The position numbers and the translations under genes were made by a program. From assembly GCF_028553765.1 (NCBI RefSeq), contig NZ_CP067134.1, forward strand, positions 2,771,001 to 2,835,000: a stretch of 64,000 nucleotides of DNA. The letters are read 5' to 3'. The stretch is from Paracoccus stylophorae (lineage in GTDB: Bacteria > Pseudomonadota > Alphaproteobacteria > Rhodobacterales > Rhodobacteraceae). Numbering within the stretch: position 1 is the stretch's first letter; every line of letters starts with the position of its first letter. Below, in pieces: positions 1 to 8,295 of this stretch. The notes under the pieces were generated by a model. It worked only from the letters and a program-made list of their open reading frames with translations. It was not told the DNA's origin and made no database searches.

Positions 1-389
1 CGCTTGGCGCGGACGCGGTTCTGGCCCGCCTGCACGCGATCGAGGCGCAGGCTGGGCGGGATCGCAGCACCGGGCGGTGGTCGGCGCGGGTGCTGGATCT
101 GGACCTGATCGCGCTGGACGATCTGGTGCTGCCCGATCCGGCCACGCAGCGGCACTGGGTCGATTTGCCGCAGGCCCGGCAGCGGACCGAGGCGCCGGAC
201 CGGCTGATCCTGCCCCATCCGCGGATGCAGGATCGCGGCTTTGTCCTGGGCCCGCTGGCCGAGATCGCCCCCGACTGGCGCCATCCGGTCACCGGGCTCA
301 GCACGGTGGCGATGCTGCGCGCGCTTGGCCCGGCGGGCGTGGCCGGCATGGAACCGGCGCGCGGACCCGGAACCGGGGCTTTTCCTTGA
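1..389 (+). CDS. folK: 2-amino-4-hydroxy-6-hydroxymethyldihydropteridine pyrophosphokinase, C-terminal part
   Basis: The reading frame is open from base 3 to a TGA at 387-389, so only the C-terminal ~128 residues are present and the start lies outside the window. The visible part carries the HPPK signature: an RVLDLDLIALDD acidic stretch that binds Mg-ATP, followed by LILPHPRMQDRGFVLGPL and IAPDWRHP near the end. The family enzyme transfers pyrophosphate from ATP to 6-hydroxymethyl-dihydropterin in cytoplasmic folate synthesis. It lies directly upstream of rpoZ, as I recall for other Rhodobacterales. Its stop codon lies inside the -35 box proposed for rpoZ. Family assignment is firm; only truncation by the window edge limits it. 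Confidence 0.93.
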   Translation, partial: LGADAVLARLHAIEAQAGRDRSTGRWSARVLDLDLIALDDLVLPDPATQRHWVDLPQARQRTEAPDRLILPHPRMQDRGFVLGPLAEIAPDWRHPVTGLSTVAMLRALGPAGVAGMEPARGPGTGAFP

Positions 390-414
390 CATTTGCGCGT
401 CAAGCAATCAGTAT
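386..414 (+). promoter_or_regulatory. Candidate sigma70-type promoter of rpoZ
   Basis: A perfect TTGACA (386-391) is followed after 17 bases by CAGTAT (409-414). The predicted start near 421 leaves a short leader of about 38 bases before the rpoZ ATG at 459. The -35 box contains the folK stop codon, so transcription of rpoZ-rsh can start independently of folK. This rests on motif and spacing only. Confidence 0.55.
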
Positions 415-458
415 TCCGTCTTCGCCCCATTCCCGATTCGCAACTTTACAGGTGAGAC

Positions 459-815
459 ATGGCCCGCGTAACGGTTGAAGATTGCGTCGACAAGGTTCCC
501 AACCGGTTCGATCTGGTGATGCTGGCCTCGCATCGCGCGCGCGAGATCGCCGCAGGCAGCGCGCCGACGGTGGACCGCGACAACGACAAGAACCCGGTCG
601 TCGCCCTGCGCGAGATCGCCGACGAGACGCAACCGGTCGACGAGCTGCGCGAGCGGATGATCGAAGCGACCCAGACCCAGATCGAGGTGGACGAGCCCGA
701 GGAGGACGCGATGGCGCTGTTGCTGGGCGCCGAGGTCGATCGCCCCAAGCCCTCCGACGAGGAATCCGAAGAACGCATGCTGCGCATGATGCTGGAAGCC
801 AGCCAGCGCGGCTGA
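459..815 (+). CDS. rpoZ: DNA-directed RNA polymerase omega subunit
   Basis: The 118-residue product starts [20 protein letters not shown], the typical omega N-terminus. The conserved helix [12 protein letters not shown] and the [12 protein letters not shown] segment follow. Omega binds the C-terminal tail of beta-prime and helps RNA polymerase assembly; in many proteobacteria it also forms part of a ppGpp binding site. That fits with the (p)ppGpp enzyme gene starting 27 bases downstream. The acidic C-terminal ~50 residues are longer than in E. coli omega but usual for alphaproteobacteria. The ATG is preceded by ACAGGTGAGAC, a weak ribosome-binding site. Confidence 0.96.
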   Translation: MARVTVEDCVDKVPNRFDLVMLASHRAREIAAGSAPTVDRDNDKNPVVALREIADETQPVDELRERMIEATQTQIEVDEPEEDAMALLLGAEVDRPKPSDEESEERMLRMMLEASQRG

Positions 816-842
816 CGACCGCGATCGGAGGTCCGCGTCAGG

Positions 843-2960
843 ATGATCGACGTCGAAGACCTGATTGCACTGGTTCGCAATTACAATCCACGCAGCGACA
901 CCGACCTGATCCGCAACGCCTATGATTACGGGATGCGGATGCATGACGGACAGCTTCGCCATTCGGGCGAGCCGTATTTCACCCATCCGGTCGCCGTCTC
1001 GGCGATCCTGACCGAGATGCGGCTGGACGATGCCACCATCGTCACCGCCCTGCTGCACGACACGGTCGAGGACACGCGTTCGACCAAGGAAGAGATCCGG
1101 CAGCTTTTCGGCGCCGAGATCGCGGATCTGGTCGATGGCGTGACCAAGCTGACCAATCTGCAACTCAGCAGCGCGCAATCGAAGCAGGCCGAGAATTTTC
1201 GCAAGCTTTTCATGGCCATGTCACGCGATCTTCGCGTGATCCTGGTCAAGCTGGCGGACCGTCTGCACAACATGCGCACGATCCGGTCGATGCGGCCCGA
1301 CAAGCAGGTCCAGAAGGCGCGCGAGACGATGGACATCTATGCCCCGCTGGCCGGGCGGATGGGGATGCAGTGGATGCGCGAGGAGCTGGAGGATCTGGCC
1401 TTCAAGGTCATCAACCCCGAGGCGCGCAATTCCATCATCCGCCGCTTTGTCAGCCTGCAAAAGGATTCGGGCGACATCATCGGCAAGATCACCGCCGATA
1501 TCCGCACCGAACTGGAACGCGAAAACATCGACGCGGACGTGTTCGGCCGCGCCAAGAAGCCGTTTTCGGTCTGGCGGAAGATGCAGGAAAAGCAGCTTGC
1601 CTTTTCGCGCCTGTCGGACATTTACGGGTTTCGCATCATCACCCGCAGCGAGGCCGACTGCTATCGCACGCTTGGCGTGATCCATCACCGCTGGCGGGCG
1701 GTGCCGGGCCGGTTCAAGGATTATATCAGCCAGCCGAAATCGAACGGCTATCGGTCCATCCACACCACCGTGTCGGGCCGCGACGGCAAGCGGGTCGAGG
1801 TGCAGATCCGCACCCGCCAGATGCACGAGGTGGCCGAGGCGGGGGTCGCTGCGCACTGGGCCTATCGCGACGGGGTGCGCACCCGCAACCCGTTCGCCGT
1901 CGATCCGGCGGCCTGGATCGACAGCCTTGCCGCCCGCTTCGAGGGCGAGGATCACAACGAGTTTCTCGAACACGTGAAGCTTGAGATGTATCAGGATCAG
2001 GTGTTCTGCTTCACGCCCAAGGGCGACGTGATGCAACTGCCCAAGGGCGCGACGCCGATTGACTTCGCCTATGCGATCCACACGCGCCTGGGCAACAGCT
2101 GCGTGGGCGCCAAGGTCGACGGCATCCGCGTGCCGCTGTGGACGCGGCTGAAGAACGGGCAGTCGGTCGACATCATCGCGGCGTCCGGTCAGCGGCCGCA
2201 ATCGACCTGGCTGGACATCGTCGTGACCGGCCGCGCCAAGGCGGCGATCCGGCGCAGCCTGCGCGAAGAGGATCGCGACCGCTTTATCCGTCTGGGGCGC
2301 GAGCTTGTGCGCGTCAGTTTCGAGCATGTCGGCCGCAAGCCCACCGACAAGGCGCTGCGCACCGCCGCGCGGCAGATGGGGCTGGACCGGCCCGAGGAAT
2401 TGCTGGCCCGGATCGGCAGCGCCGAACATTCCGCCAAGGAGGTTCTGGAGGTTCTGTATCCCGAACTTGCCGGCGCCCCGCAGGACGAGATCGACGGCGC
2501 CCGCCCCTTTGCCGGGCTGGAGGCCGATGCCGAGTTCCAGCGCGCCCCCTGTTGCAGCCCCCTGCCCGGCGAGCGGATCGTGGGCATCACCTATCGCGGC
2601 AAGGGGGTGGTGATCCACGCCATCGACTGCCCGGTGCTGGCCGAGTTCGAGGACAGCCCCGACCGGTGGGTCGATCTGCAATGGCGCGAGGGGCGCCATC
2701 CCGCCGCCTATTCCACGCTGCTGGATCTGACCATCCGCCACGATGCCGGGGTGCTGGGCCGGATCTGCGGGTTGATCGGGGCGCAGGGGGCGAATATCTC
2801 GAATCTCGAGTTCATCGACCGCAAGCCGGATTTCTACCGGATCGAGGTCGAGGTCGAGTTGCGGGATCACGAGCATCTGCACAATCTGCTGACCGCACTT
2901 GAGGCGGAAAGCGATGTGGCGCAGGTGATCCGGGTCCGCGATCCGGCGCTGAAGCCCTAG
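843..2960 (+). CDS. rsh: Bifunctional (p)ppGpp synthase/hydrolase (RelA/SpoT homologue)
   Basis: This 705-residue protein has the full long-RSH layout. An N-terminal HD hydrolase domain shows His48 and the His72-Asp73 pair in LLHDTVEDT, and KLADRLHNMRT follows. The synthetase domain (about 240-350) contains RFKDYISQPKSNGYRSIH; its RxKD motif is the version found in bifunctional Rel/SpoT enzymes. A TGS domain begins near QVFCFTPKGDVMQLP, and a C-terminal ACT domain ends the protein. It makes and degrades (p)ppGpp in the stringent response and is usually the sole long RSH in alphaproteobacteria. The gap to rpoZ is 27 bases with GGAGG upstream of the ATG, so the two are probably one operon. Confidence 0.96.
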   Translation: MIDVEDLIALVRNYNPRSDTDLIRNAYDYGMRMHDGQLRHSGEPYFTHPVAVSAILTEMRLDDATIVTALLHDTVEDTRSTKEEIRQLFGAEIADLVDGVTKLTNLQLSSAQSKQAENFRKLFMAMSRDLRVILVKLADRLHNMRTIRSMRPDKQVQKARETMDIYAPLAGRMGMQWMREELEDLAFKVINPEARNSIIRRFVSLQKDSGDIIGKITADIRTELERENIDADVFGRAKKPFSVWRKMQEKQLAFSRLSDIYGFRIITRSEADCYRTLGVIHHRWRAVPGRFKDYISQPKSNGYRSIHTTVSGRDGKRVEVQIRTRQMHEVAEAGVAAHWAYRDGVRTRNPFAVDPAAWIDSLAARFEGEDHNEFLEHVKLEMYQDQVFCFTPKGDVMQLPKGATPIDFAYAIHTRLGNSCVGAKVDGIRVPLWTRLKNGQSVDIIAASGQRPQSTWLDIVVTGRAKAAIRRSLREEDRDRFIRLGRELVRVSFEHVGRKPTDKALRTAARQMGLDRPEELLARIGSAEHSAKEVLEVLYPELAGAPQDEIDGARPFAGLEADAEFQRAPCCSPLPGERIVGITYRGKGVVIHAIDCPVLAEFEDSPDRWVDLQWREGRHPAAYSTLLDLTIRHDAGVLGRICGLIGAQGANISNLEFIDRKPDFYRIEVEVELRDHEHLHNLLTALEAESDVAQVIRVRDPALKP

Positions 2961-3027
2961 GGCCGCGGCCGGGGCGGGGCCGGGCTTCGGGCCAGGGGTC
3001 CGGGGATTTTGAGGAAACGGGTGAGAG

Positions 3028-3735
3028 TTGTTCAGACGCCGCACACCGCGCAGCTATGGCCAGATGGCCAGCGACCTGATCTATCCGCGCGGCGGATGGC
3101 GGCGGGCGGGCACCTATGTGCTGCACCGGCTGCGCCGCCTGCCCGACCAGCCGCACCGGATCGGGCGCGGCGTCGCGGCGGGCGTGTTCGTGTCCTTCAC
3201 GCCGTTCTTCGGGGTTCATTTCGCCACCGCCGCCGCCTGCGCCTGGCTGATCGGCGGCAATATCCTGGCCGCGCTGCTGGCGACCTTCGTGGGCAATCCG
3301 GTCACGTTCCCCTTCATCGCGGTTCTGGCCGTCAGCCTGGGGCGTCGGATCCTGGGCTATGGCGGCGAGTTGGGGCCGCAGCAGATCTTCGGCGAATTCG
3401 CGCGCGCCAGCGCCGAGTTGTGGCACAATATCCGCTCGGCCCTGGGGCCGGAACGCGCCCATTGGGGCCATCTGAGCGAGTTCTTTCACCAGATCTACTG
3501 GCCCTATATGGTGGGCGGCGCGATCATCGGCTTGCTGGTCAGCATCGTGGCGCATTACCTGACGGTGCCGGTGATCCGCGCCTATCACCGCAGGAAGCAG
3601 AAGAAGATGGCCGAACGGATCGCCCGCGTGACCGGCAGCGTCCCCGGCGGCCCCCTCGCCACCACCGCCGCGCATGAGGCGATGCACGAGGGGGGCGCTG
3701 CCCCCCGTCCTGCGGACTCCCCCCGGGATACTTGA
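3028..3735 (+). CDS. DUF2062 family membrane protein
   Basis: The 235-residue product begins at a TTG codon; the resulting MFRRRTPRSYGQ start matches what I recall of relatives, and purine-rich sequence (GAGGAAACGG) lies upstream. The DUF2062 core appears as RIGRGVAAGVFVSFTPFFG followed by hydrophobic segments near residues 48-90 and 160-185, so it should sit in the inner membrane; its function is unknown. The last ~15 residues (EGGAAPRPADSPRDT) are encoded by a copy of a dispersed hairpin repeat (3690-3745), and the stop codon lies in that repeat, so the C-terminus may be an acquired extension. It lies 67 bases after the RSH gene. Confidence 0.85.
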   Translation: MFRRRTPRSYGQMASDLIYPRGGWRRAGTYVLHRLRRLPDQPHRIGRGVAAGVFVSFTPFFGVHFATAAACAWLIGGNILAALLATFVGNPVTFPFIAVLAVSLGRRILGYGGELGPQQIFGEFARASAELWHNIRSALGPERAHWGHLSEFFHQIYWPYMVGGAIIGLLVSIVAHYLTVPVIRAYHRRKQKKMAERIARVTGSVPGGPLATTAAHEAMHEGGAAPRPADSPRDT

Positions 3736-3745
3736 GCGCCAAAGA
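3690..3745 (+). repeat. Dispersed hairpin repeat, copy R1
   Basis: A GC hairpin (GGGGGCGCTGCCCCC) is followed by a second C-rich block and the AT-containing core GGGATACTTGAGCGCCAAAG. It is related to the copies at 22442, 31370, 41563, 55043 and 63414 and closest to the 63414 copy in the core. It overlaps the end of the DUF2062 gene, whose stop codon is inside the repeat, and separates it from the convergent ghrA. Confidence 0.75.
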
Positions 3746-3748
3746 CCC

Positions 3749-4657
3749 TCAGTAGCCCCTGGCGCGGTCCACCAGATGCAGGATCGGGCGGCCCGACATG
3801 GCCCGACGCAGATTGTCGGCGACCACGCGCGCGGCGCTGTCGGCGCGGGTGTCGGCGGCGATATGGGGGGTGACGGTGATGCGCGGATGCGACCAGAAGG
3901 GGTGGTCGGCGGGCAGGGGTTCGTGCCGGAAGACGTCCAGCACGGCATGGCCCAGATGGCCGCGATCCAGCGCCGCCCGCAGCGCGTCGTCGTCGATCAG
4001 CGTGCCGCGGCCCGGATTGATCACCCACGCGCCTTGGGGCAGTTGCGCGAGGCGGTCGGCATCCAGAAGGTTGTGCGTGTCGGGCGTGTCGGGCAGCAGC
4101 GCGATCAGGATCTGCGCCCGTTGCAGCGCCCGGTCCAGCCCGTCGCGGGCCAGAACCTCGACCCCCTCGACCGGGCGGCCCGAGGCGCTGTAGCCGGTCA
4201 GGCGGAAGCCGATCGGGGCCAGCATCGCGGCGACCGCGCGGCCCAGCTCGCCCATGCCCAGGATCACGACCTCGCGTTCGGGGGCCAGCGGCGGGACGGT
4301 TCCGTTGCGCCAGATGCCGTCCTGGGCATAGCGGTCCATGCCCAGATGCGCGCGCATTGTCCATCCGGTGCAGTATTCCGCCATGCCGCGCGCCAGACCC
4401 GGATCGACCATCCGCGCCAGGGGCTGGGTCAGGGTCGGGTTGTCGATAATCCGTTCGACCCCGGCCCACAGGCTTTGGACAAGCCGCGCGTTGACATAGG
4501 GCGACAGATCGCGAATCTCGCCGCCGGGCGCATAGATGATCGCGTCGAAGCCGGCCGGGTCGCCCGTGCGGGTCAGCTCCATCTCGGGACAAGCCGCGCG
4601 CAGGGCGGGCGCCCATTCGGGCCACATCGCATCGGGGGCGGCAAACAGCACCTTCAT
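3749..4657 (-). CDS. ghrA: Glyoxylate/hydroxypyruvate reductase A (D-2-hydroxyacid dehydrogenase family)
   Basis: The 302-residue protein belongs to the NAD(P)-dependent D-2-hydroxyacid dehydrogenases of the GhrA type. The nucleotide-binding loop is GMGELGRAVAAML, the catalytic arginine lies in NPGRGTLIDDDAL, the acid is in DVFRHEPLP and the catalytic histidine in TPHIAADT. The family reduces glyoxylate and hydroxypyruvate in the cytoplasm. I chose the ATG at 4657 (product MKVLFAAP) because AAGGTGA lies about 6 bases upstream and because it leaves a 4-base gap after the rodA stop; an ATG at 4681 would extend it by 8 residues into rodA. It is the last gene of the rod-shape operon, with which it has no obvious functional link. 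Confidence 0.88.
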   Translation of the reverse strand: MKVLFAAPDAMWPEWAPALRAACPEMELTRTGDPAGFDAIIYAPGGEIRDLSPYVNARLVQSLWAGVERIIDNPTLTQPLARMVDPGLARGMAEYCTGWTMRAHLGMDRYAQDGIWRNGTVPPLAPEREVVILGMGELGRAVAAMLAPIGFRLTGYSASGRPVEGVEVLARDGLDRALQRAQILIALLPDTPDTHNLLDADRLAQLPQGAWVINPGRGTLIDDDALRAALDRGHLGHAVLDVFRHEPLPADHPFWSHPRITVTPHIAADTRADSAARVVADNLRRAMSGRPILHLVDRARGY

Positions 4658-4661
4658 CGCA

Positions 4662-5801
4662 TCACCTTGGCCTGTGGACATGGGCGGACTGGATCATGCC
4701 GAATCCCATCAGCAGGATCATCATCGCCGTGCCGCCATAGCTGACCAGCGGCAGGGGCGAGCCGACGACCGGCAGCAGCCCCATCACCATGCCCATGTTG
4801 ATCGAGAAATAGACGAAGAACGTGCCGCTGATGCCGATGGTCAGCAGCGCGCCGAACCGGTCGCGGTTGGTCAGCGCCGAATACAGGCAGAACCCGATGA
4901 TCAGCGTGTAAAGCGCCAGCAGAGAGATCGCGCCGATGAAGCCGAATTCCTCGGCCAGCACGGTGAAGATGAAATCGGTCTGCTTTTCGGGCAGAAAGTT
5001 CAGCCGCGACTGCGTGCCCTGCATGAAGCCCCTGCCCGACCACCCGCCCGAGCCGAGCGCGATCTGCGCCTGGGTGATGTTGTAGCCCGCGCCCAACGGA
5101 TCGACCGAAGGGTCCAGAAACGTGTCGATGCGGCGAAACTGGTAATCCTTCAGCAGCTGCCAGTCGGTGCCGCGGCTGGCCATCACCGCATAGACCATCC
5201 CGCCGATCAGCCCCAGCACCGCGCCGAAATACCACAGCGACACGCCGGCCGCGAACATCACGATGCCGCCCCCCGCGACCAGCATCAGCGCCGTGCCCAG
5301 ATCGGGCTGTTTCAGCACCAGCACGGTGGGGATCAGGATCAGCGCGACCGGGATCAGCACCCACAGCGGGCGCGAGACGCGGTCCGGCGACAGCCAGTCG
5401 TAATAGGCCGCCAGCATCAGGACCAGCGCGATCTTCATCAGCTCGGACGGTTGCAGCCGCAGCGGCCCGAACTCGATCCAGCGCTGCGCGCCCATGCCGA
5501 TATCGCCGACCAGCTCGACCGCGACCAGCAGCAGCAGGCAGAGGACATAGGTGGCGGTCGAGATTCCGCGCCAGAACCACATCGGCACGAAGGCCAGCGC
5601 GAACATCGCGGCCATGCCGACGGCAAAGCGGTACATCTGCGGCTCGGCCCAGATCTCGGCCTGTCCGCCGGCCACCGAATACAGCATCAGAAAGCCGATG
5701 CAGGCGACGGCGGACAGCAGAAAGACCAGCGGCCAGTTCAGATAGAACAGCTTGCGCAAGCCGGTGGGCGTCTGCGCGACCTGATAATCGAGATAGGACA
5801 T
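4662..5801 (-). CDS. rodA: Peptidoglycan glycosyltransferase RodA (SEDS family)
   Basis: This 379-residue polytopic membrane protein has about ten hydrophobic segments and SEDS signatures, including KQPDLGTALML, PEKQTDFIFTVLAEEFGF and SPLPLVSYGG near the end. SEDS proteins polymerise lipid II into glycan strands and act with a class B PBP; here that partner, PBP2, is encoded 11 bases upstream. The start at 5801 (MSYLDYQVAQ) is preceded by GGGGGGC, an acceptable ribosome-binding site. It is part of the leftward mreBCD-mrdA-rodA operon for lateral wall elongation. Confidence 0.95.
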   Translation of the reverse strand: MSYLDYQVAQTPTGLRKLFYLNWPLVFLLSAVACIGFLMLYSVAGGQAEIWAEPQMYRFAVGMAAMFALAFVPMWFWRGISTATYVLCLLLLVAVELVGDIGMGAQRWIEFGPLRLQPSELMKIALVLMLAAYYDWLSPDRVSRPLWVLIPVALILIPTVLVLKQPDLGTALMLVAGGGIVMFAAGVSLWYFGAVLGLIGGMVYAVMASRGTDWQLLKDYQFRRIDTFLDPSVDPLGAGYNITQAQIALGSGGWSGRGFMQGTQSRLNFLPEKQTDFIFTVLAEEFGFIGAISLLALYTLIIGFCLYSALTNRDRFGALLTIGISGTFFVYFSINMGMVMGLLPVVGSPLPLVSYGGTAMMILLMGFGMIQSAHVHRPR

Positions 5802-5812
5802 CAAAGCCCCCC

Positions 5813-7759
5813 TTACGCGCGGGTCCGGCCGGGCTTGGGCGGCTCGGGCGTGTAAAGATCCATGGCGTCGTGGCGGGCCGCCATCTCGGCGCGCTGATCC
5901 GAGGGCACGGCGTCCAGGGGCGGCAGCCCCCCTTCCAGCGCGAACAGCAGGATGTCGCGGGCGATGGGCGCGGCCGCGGTCGAGCCGCCGCCGCCATGTT
6001 CGACCACGACCGACACGGCATAGCGGGGCGCGGCGACCGGGGCATAGCAGACGAACAGCGCGTGGTCGCGCCGGTTCCACGGCAGCTGGTCGTTGCGGAT
6101 CACGCCGCGCGCCCGTTCGGCGGCGGTGATGTTGCGAACCTGGCTGGTGCCGGTCTTGCCGGCCATGCGCCAGTCCTCGCGCGCGATCCGCGATCTGCGG
6201 GCGGTGCCGCGCGGGCCGTTCATCACGCCGTCCATGCCCGTCCGCGCGATGCGCAGCAGGTTGTCGTCGATGCCCAGGGTGTCGGCCTCGGGCGCGGGTT
6301 CGGGCACGCCGCCGATGGCGCGCACCAGCCGCGGGGCGATGGCACGACCGCTGGCCACCCGCGCGGTCATCACCGCAAGTTGCAGCGGCGAGGCCAGCAC
6401 GAAGCCCTGCCCGATAGAGGCGTTCAGGCTGTCGCCGATCTGCCAGTCCTGATCGTAGCGCGCCTTTTTCCAGGCGCGGTCGGGGGCGATGCCGTCGGCC
6501 ACCGCCGACATCGGCAGGTCGTGATGCACGCCGATGCCCAGGCGGCGCGCCATGGCGGCGATGCGGTCGATGCCCACCCGCTGCGCCAGTTCGTAGTAGA
6601 AGACGTCGCAGCTTTGTTCCAGGCTTTCGACAGGGTCCATCGTGCCGTGCCCGCCGCGACGCCAGCAGTGGAACCGCCTGCCGCCGACCTCGGTATGGCC
6701 GGGGCAGTAAAAGCGCGTGCCGCCGTTGATCAGCCCCGAATCCAGCCCCGCCAGCAGCGTCACCATCTTGAAGGTCGAGCCGGGCGGATAGACGCCCTGC
6801 ACGGTCTTGTCGGCCAGCGGGCGGTGATCGTGGTTCATCAGCATCCGGTAATCGGCCGACGAGATGCCGCGCACGAACTTGTTCGGATCGAAGCTGGGCG
6901 AGGAACACATCGCCACCAGATCGCCCGTCTGCACCTCGATCACGACGGCGGCGGCGCTTTCCTGACCCATGCGCTGCGCGGCATAGTTCTGCAACCGCGC
7001 GTCGACGGTCAGTTGCAGCGTCTCGCCCTGCTCGCCCTCTTGCCGGCTCAGTTCGCGCATCTCGCGCCCGGCGCTGTTGACCTCGACCCGGCGGGCGCCG
7101 GCGCGGCCGCGCAGCACATGTTCCATCTTCGCCTCGACCCCGACCTTGCCCAGCTGGAATTCGGGCAGCATCAGCACCGGGTCGGGGTCCTCGATCCGGG
7201 ACAGGTCGTAATCCGATACCGGGCCGACATAGCCCACCACATGCGCCAGGTCGCCCCGGCGCGGATAGGCGCGCGACAGGCCGGATTCGGGCGTGACCCC
7301 GGCCAAAGACGGCGCGTTCACGGCGATCGAGCTGAACTGTTCCCAGCTCAGCCGGTCGGCCAGCACGATCGGGGTGATGGCGCTGCGGCGCGCGAATTCG
7401 GCCAGCAATTCGGCGATCCGATCCTCGCTGATGGGGATCAGGCGGGACAGGCGGCGCAGCACCGGCTCGACCTCGCCGCCGGCCTCTTCGCGGGTCAGGG
7501 TGACGCGGTAATTCTGTTCGTTGCCGGCGAGGACCAGCCCGTTGCGGTCGTGGATCAGGCCGCGCGCCGGCGGCAGCAGCCGGATCTTGATCGAGTTGCC
7601 GTCCGACAGCAGGCGGTATTCCTCGGCGTGGTCCAGCTGCATCGAGCGCAGGCGCAGCGCCAGCGTGGTGACGACGCCCAGCTGGATGCCGCCCAGAAGC
7701 AGGCCGCGGCGTCCGACCCGGCGGCTTCCGTCCTGCATGTCCTGCGGCGATCTTTTCAT
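5813..7759 (-). CDS. mrdA: Penicillin-binding protein 2 (elongation transpeptidase)
   Basis: The 648-residue class B PBP has an N-terminal membrane anchor (roughly residues 18-36), a dimerisation/pedestal region, and a transpeptidase domain. The three active-site motifs are present: Ser328-Thr-Phe-Lys331 (PPGSTFK), Ser383-Cys-Asp and Lys535-Thr-Gly. It cross-links peptidoglycan during rod elongation together with RodA. The ATG at 7759 overlaps the mreD stop by four bases (ATGA), indicating translational coupling; an upstream extension of the frame runs through mreD and was rejected. Confidence 0.96.
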   Translation of the reverse strand: MKRSPQDMQDGSRRVGRRGLLLGGIQLGVVTTLALRLRSMQLDHAEEYRLLSDGNSIKIRLLPPARGLIHDRNGLVLAGNEQNYRVTLTREEAGGEVEPVLRRLSRLIPISEDRIAELLAEFARRSAITPIVLADRLSWEQFSSIAVNAPSLAGVTPESGLSRAYPRRGDLAHVVGYVGPVSDYDLSRIEDPDPVLMLPEFQLGKVGVEAKMEHVLRGRAGARRVEVNSAGREMRELSRQEGEQGETLQLTVDARLQNYAAQRMGQESAAAVVIEVQTGDLVAMCSSPSFDPNKFVRGISSADYRMLMNHDHRPLADKTVQGVYPPGSTFKMVTLLAGLDSGLINGGTRFYCPGHTEVGGRRFHCWRRGGHGTMDPVESLEQSCDVFYYELAQRVGIDRIAAMARRLGIGVHHDLPMSAVADGIAPDRAWKKARYDQDWQIGDSLNASIGQGFVLASPLQLAVMTARVASGRAIAPRLVRAIGGVPEPAPEADTLGIDDNLLRIARTGMDGVMNGPRGTARRSRIAREDWRMAGKTGTSQVRNITAAERARGVIRNDQLPWNRRDHALFVCYAPVAAPRYAVSVVVEHGGGGSTAAAPIARDILLFALEGGLPPLDAVPSDQRAEMAARHDAMDLYTPEPPKPGRTRA

Positions 7760-8295
7760 CGGCTGTATCCCATCATCTCGGCCTCGGCCTGGGTGATCCG
7801 GCGCAACCCGATCAACCAGCGCGCCGCGAACACGACCAGCGGATAGGCGGACACGGTGGCGATATATTGCAGGATCATCTGCCCCAGGGCCGGGGCGGGC
7901 AGCAGAAACAGCAACATGACCACACGAAAGCCCAGCATCATCGCGCCGATCAGCATGGCGACGCGCACCCATTCAACCATGAACGGCTGGGCGCGCCAAC
8001 GGGCCTCACGCAGGCGTGCGGCCTCGGTCGCCAGCAGGACCAGCGCGGTCCACAAGCCAAGCGGGCGCAGCAGCAGCACATCCTCGATCAGAAATACCAG
8101 CACGATCACCGGCGCGGCCAGCTGATCGGGGCGGCGCAGCACCCAGGCGAAGGTCAGGCACAGGCCCAGATCGGGGCCGGGCCAGCCGGTCAGCCCGGCC
8201 GACAGCGGCAGCAGACGGACAAACAGCAGCACGCCCATGCACAGCACGAACAGCGCCGTTCCGATGGCCAGCCCGCGGCCCGTCCGCTCAATCAT
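7756..8295 (-). CDS. mreD: Rod shape-determining protein MreD
   Basis: This is a small hydrophobic protein of 179 residues with five to six predicted membrane segments, starting MIERTGRGLAIGTALF, of the usual MreD length. MreD links cytoplasmic MreB filaments and periplasmic MreC to the wall-synthesis enzymes. The start at 8295 overlaps the end of mreC by 8 bases, and the stop overlaps the mrdA start by 4 bases. Sequence conservation in this family is low, so order and membrane profile carry much of the call. Confidence 0.9.
   Translation of the reverse strand: MIERTGRGLAIGTALFVLCMGVLLFVRLLPLSAGLTGWPGPDLGLCLTFAWVLRRPDQLAAPVIVLVFLIEDVLLLRPLGLWTALVLLATEAARLREARWRAQPFMVEWVRVAMLIGAMMLGFRVVMLLFLLPAPALGQMILQYIATVSAYPLVVFAARWLIGLRRITQAEAEMMGYSR

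Noticed and set aside
4662..6908. A 748-codon frame joining the end of mrdA to rodA
   Set aside because: The first half is an out-of-frame reading of mrdA; RodA begins at 5801.
5870..7846. A 658-codon plus-strand frame opposite mrdA
   Set aside because: His/Arg/Gln-rich translation without any family match; mrdA motifs on the minus strand are complete.
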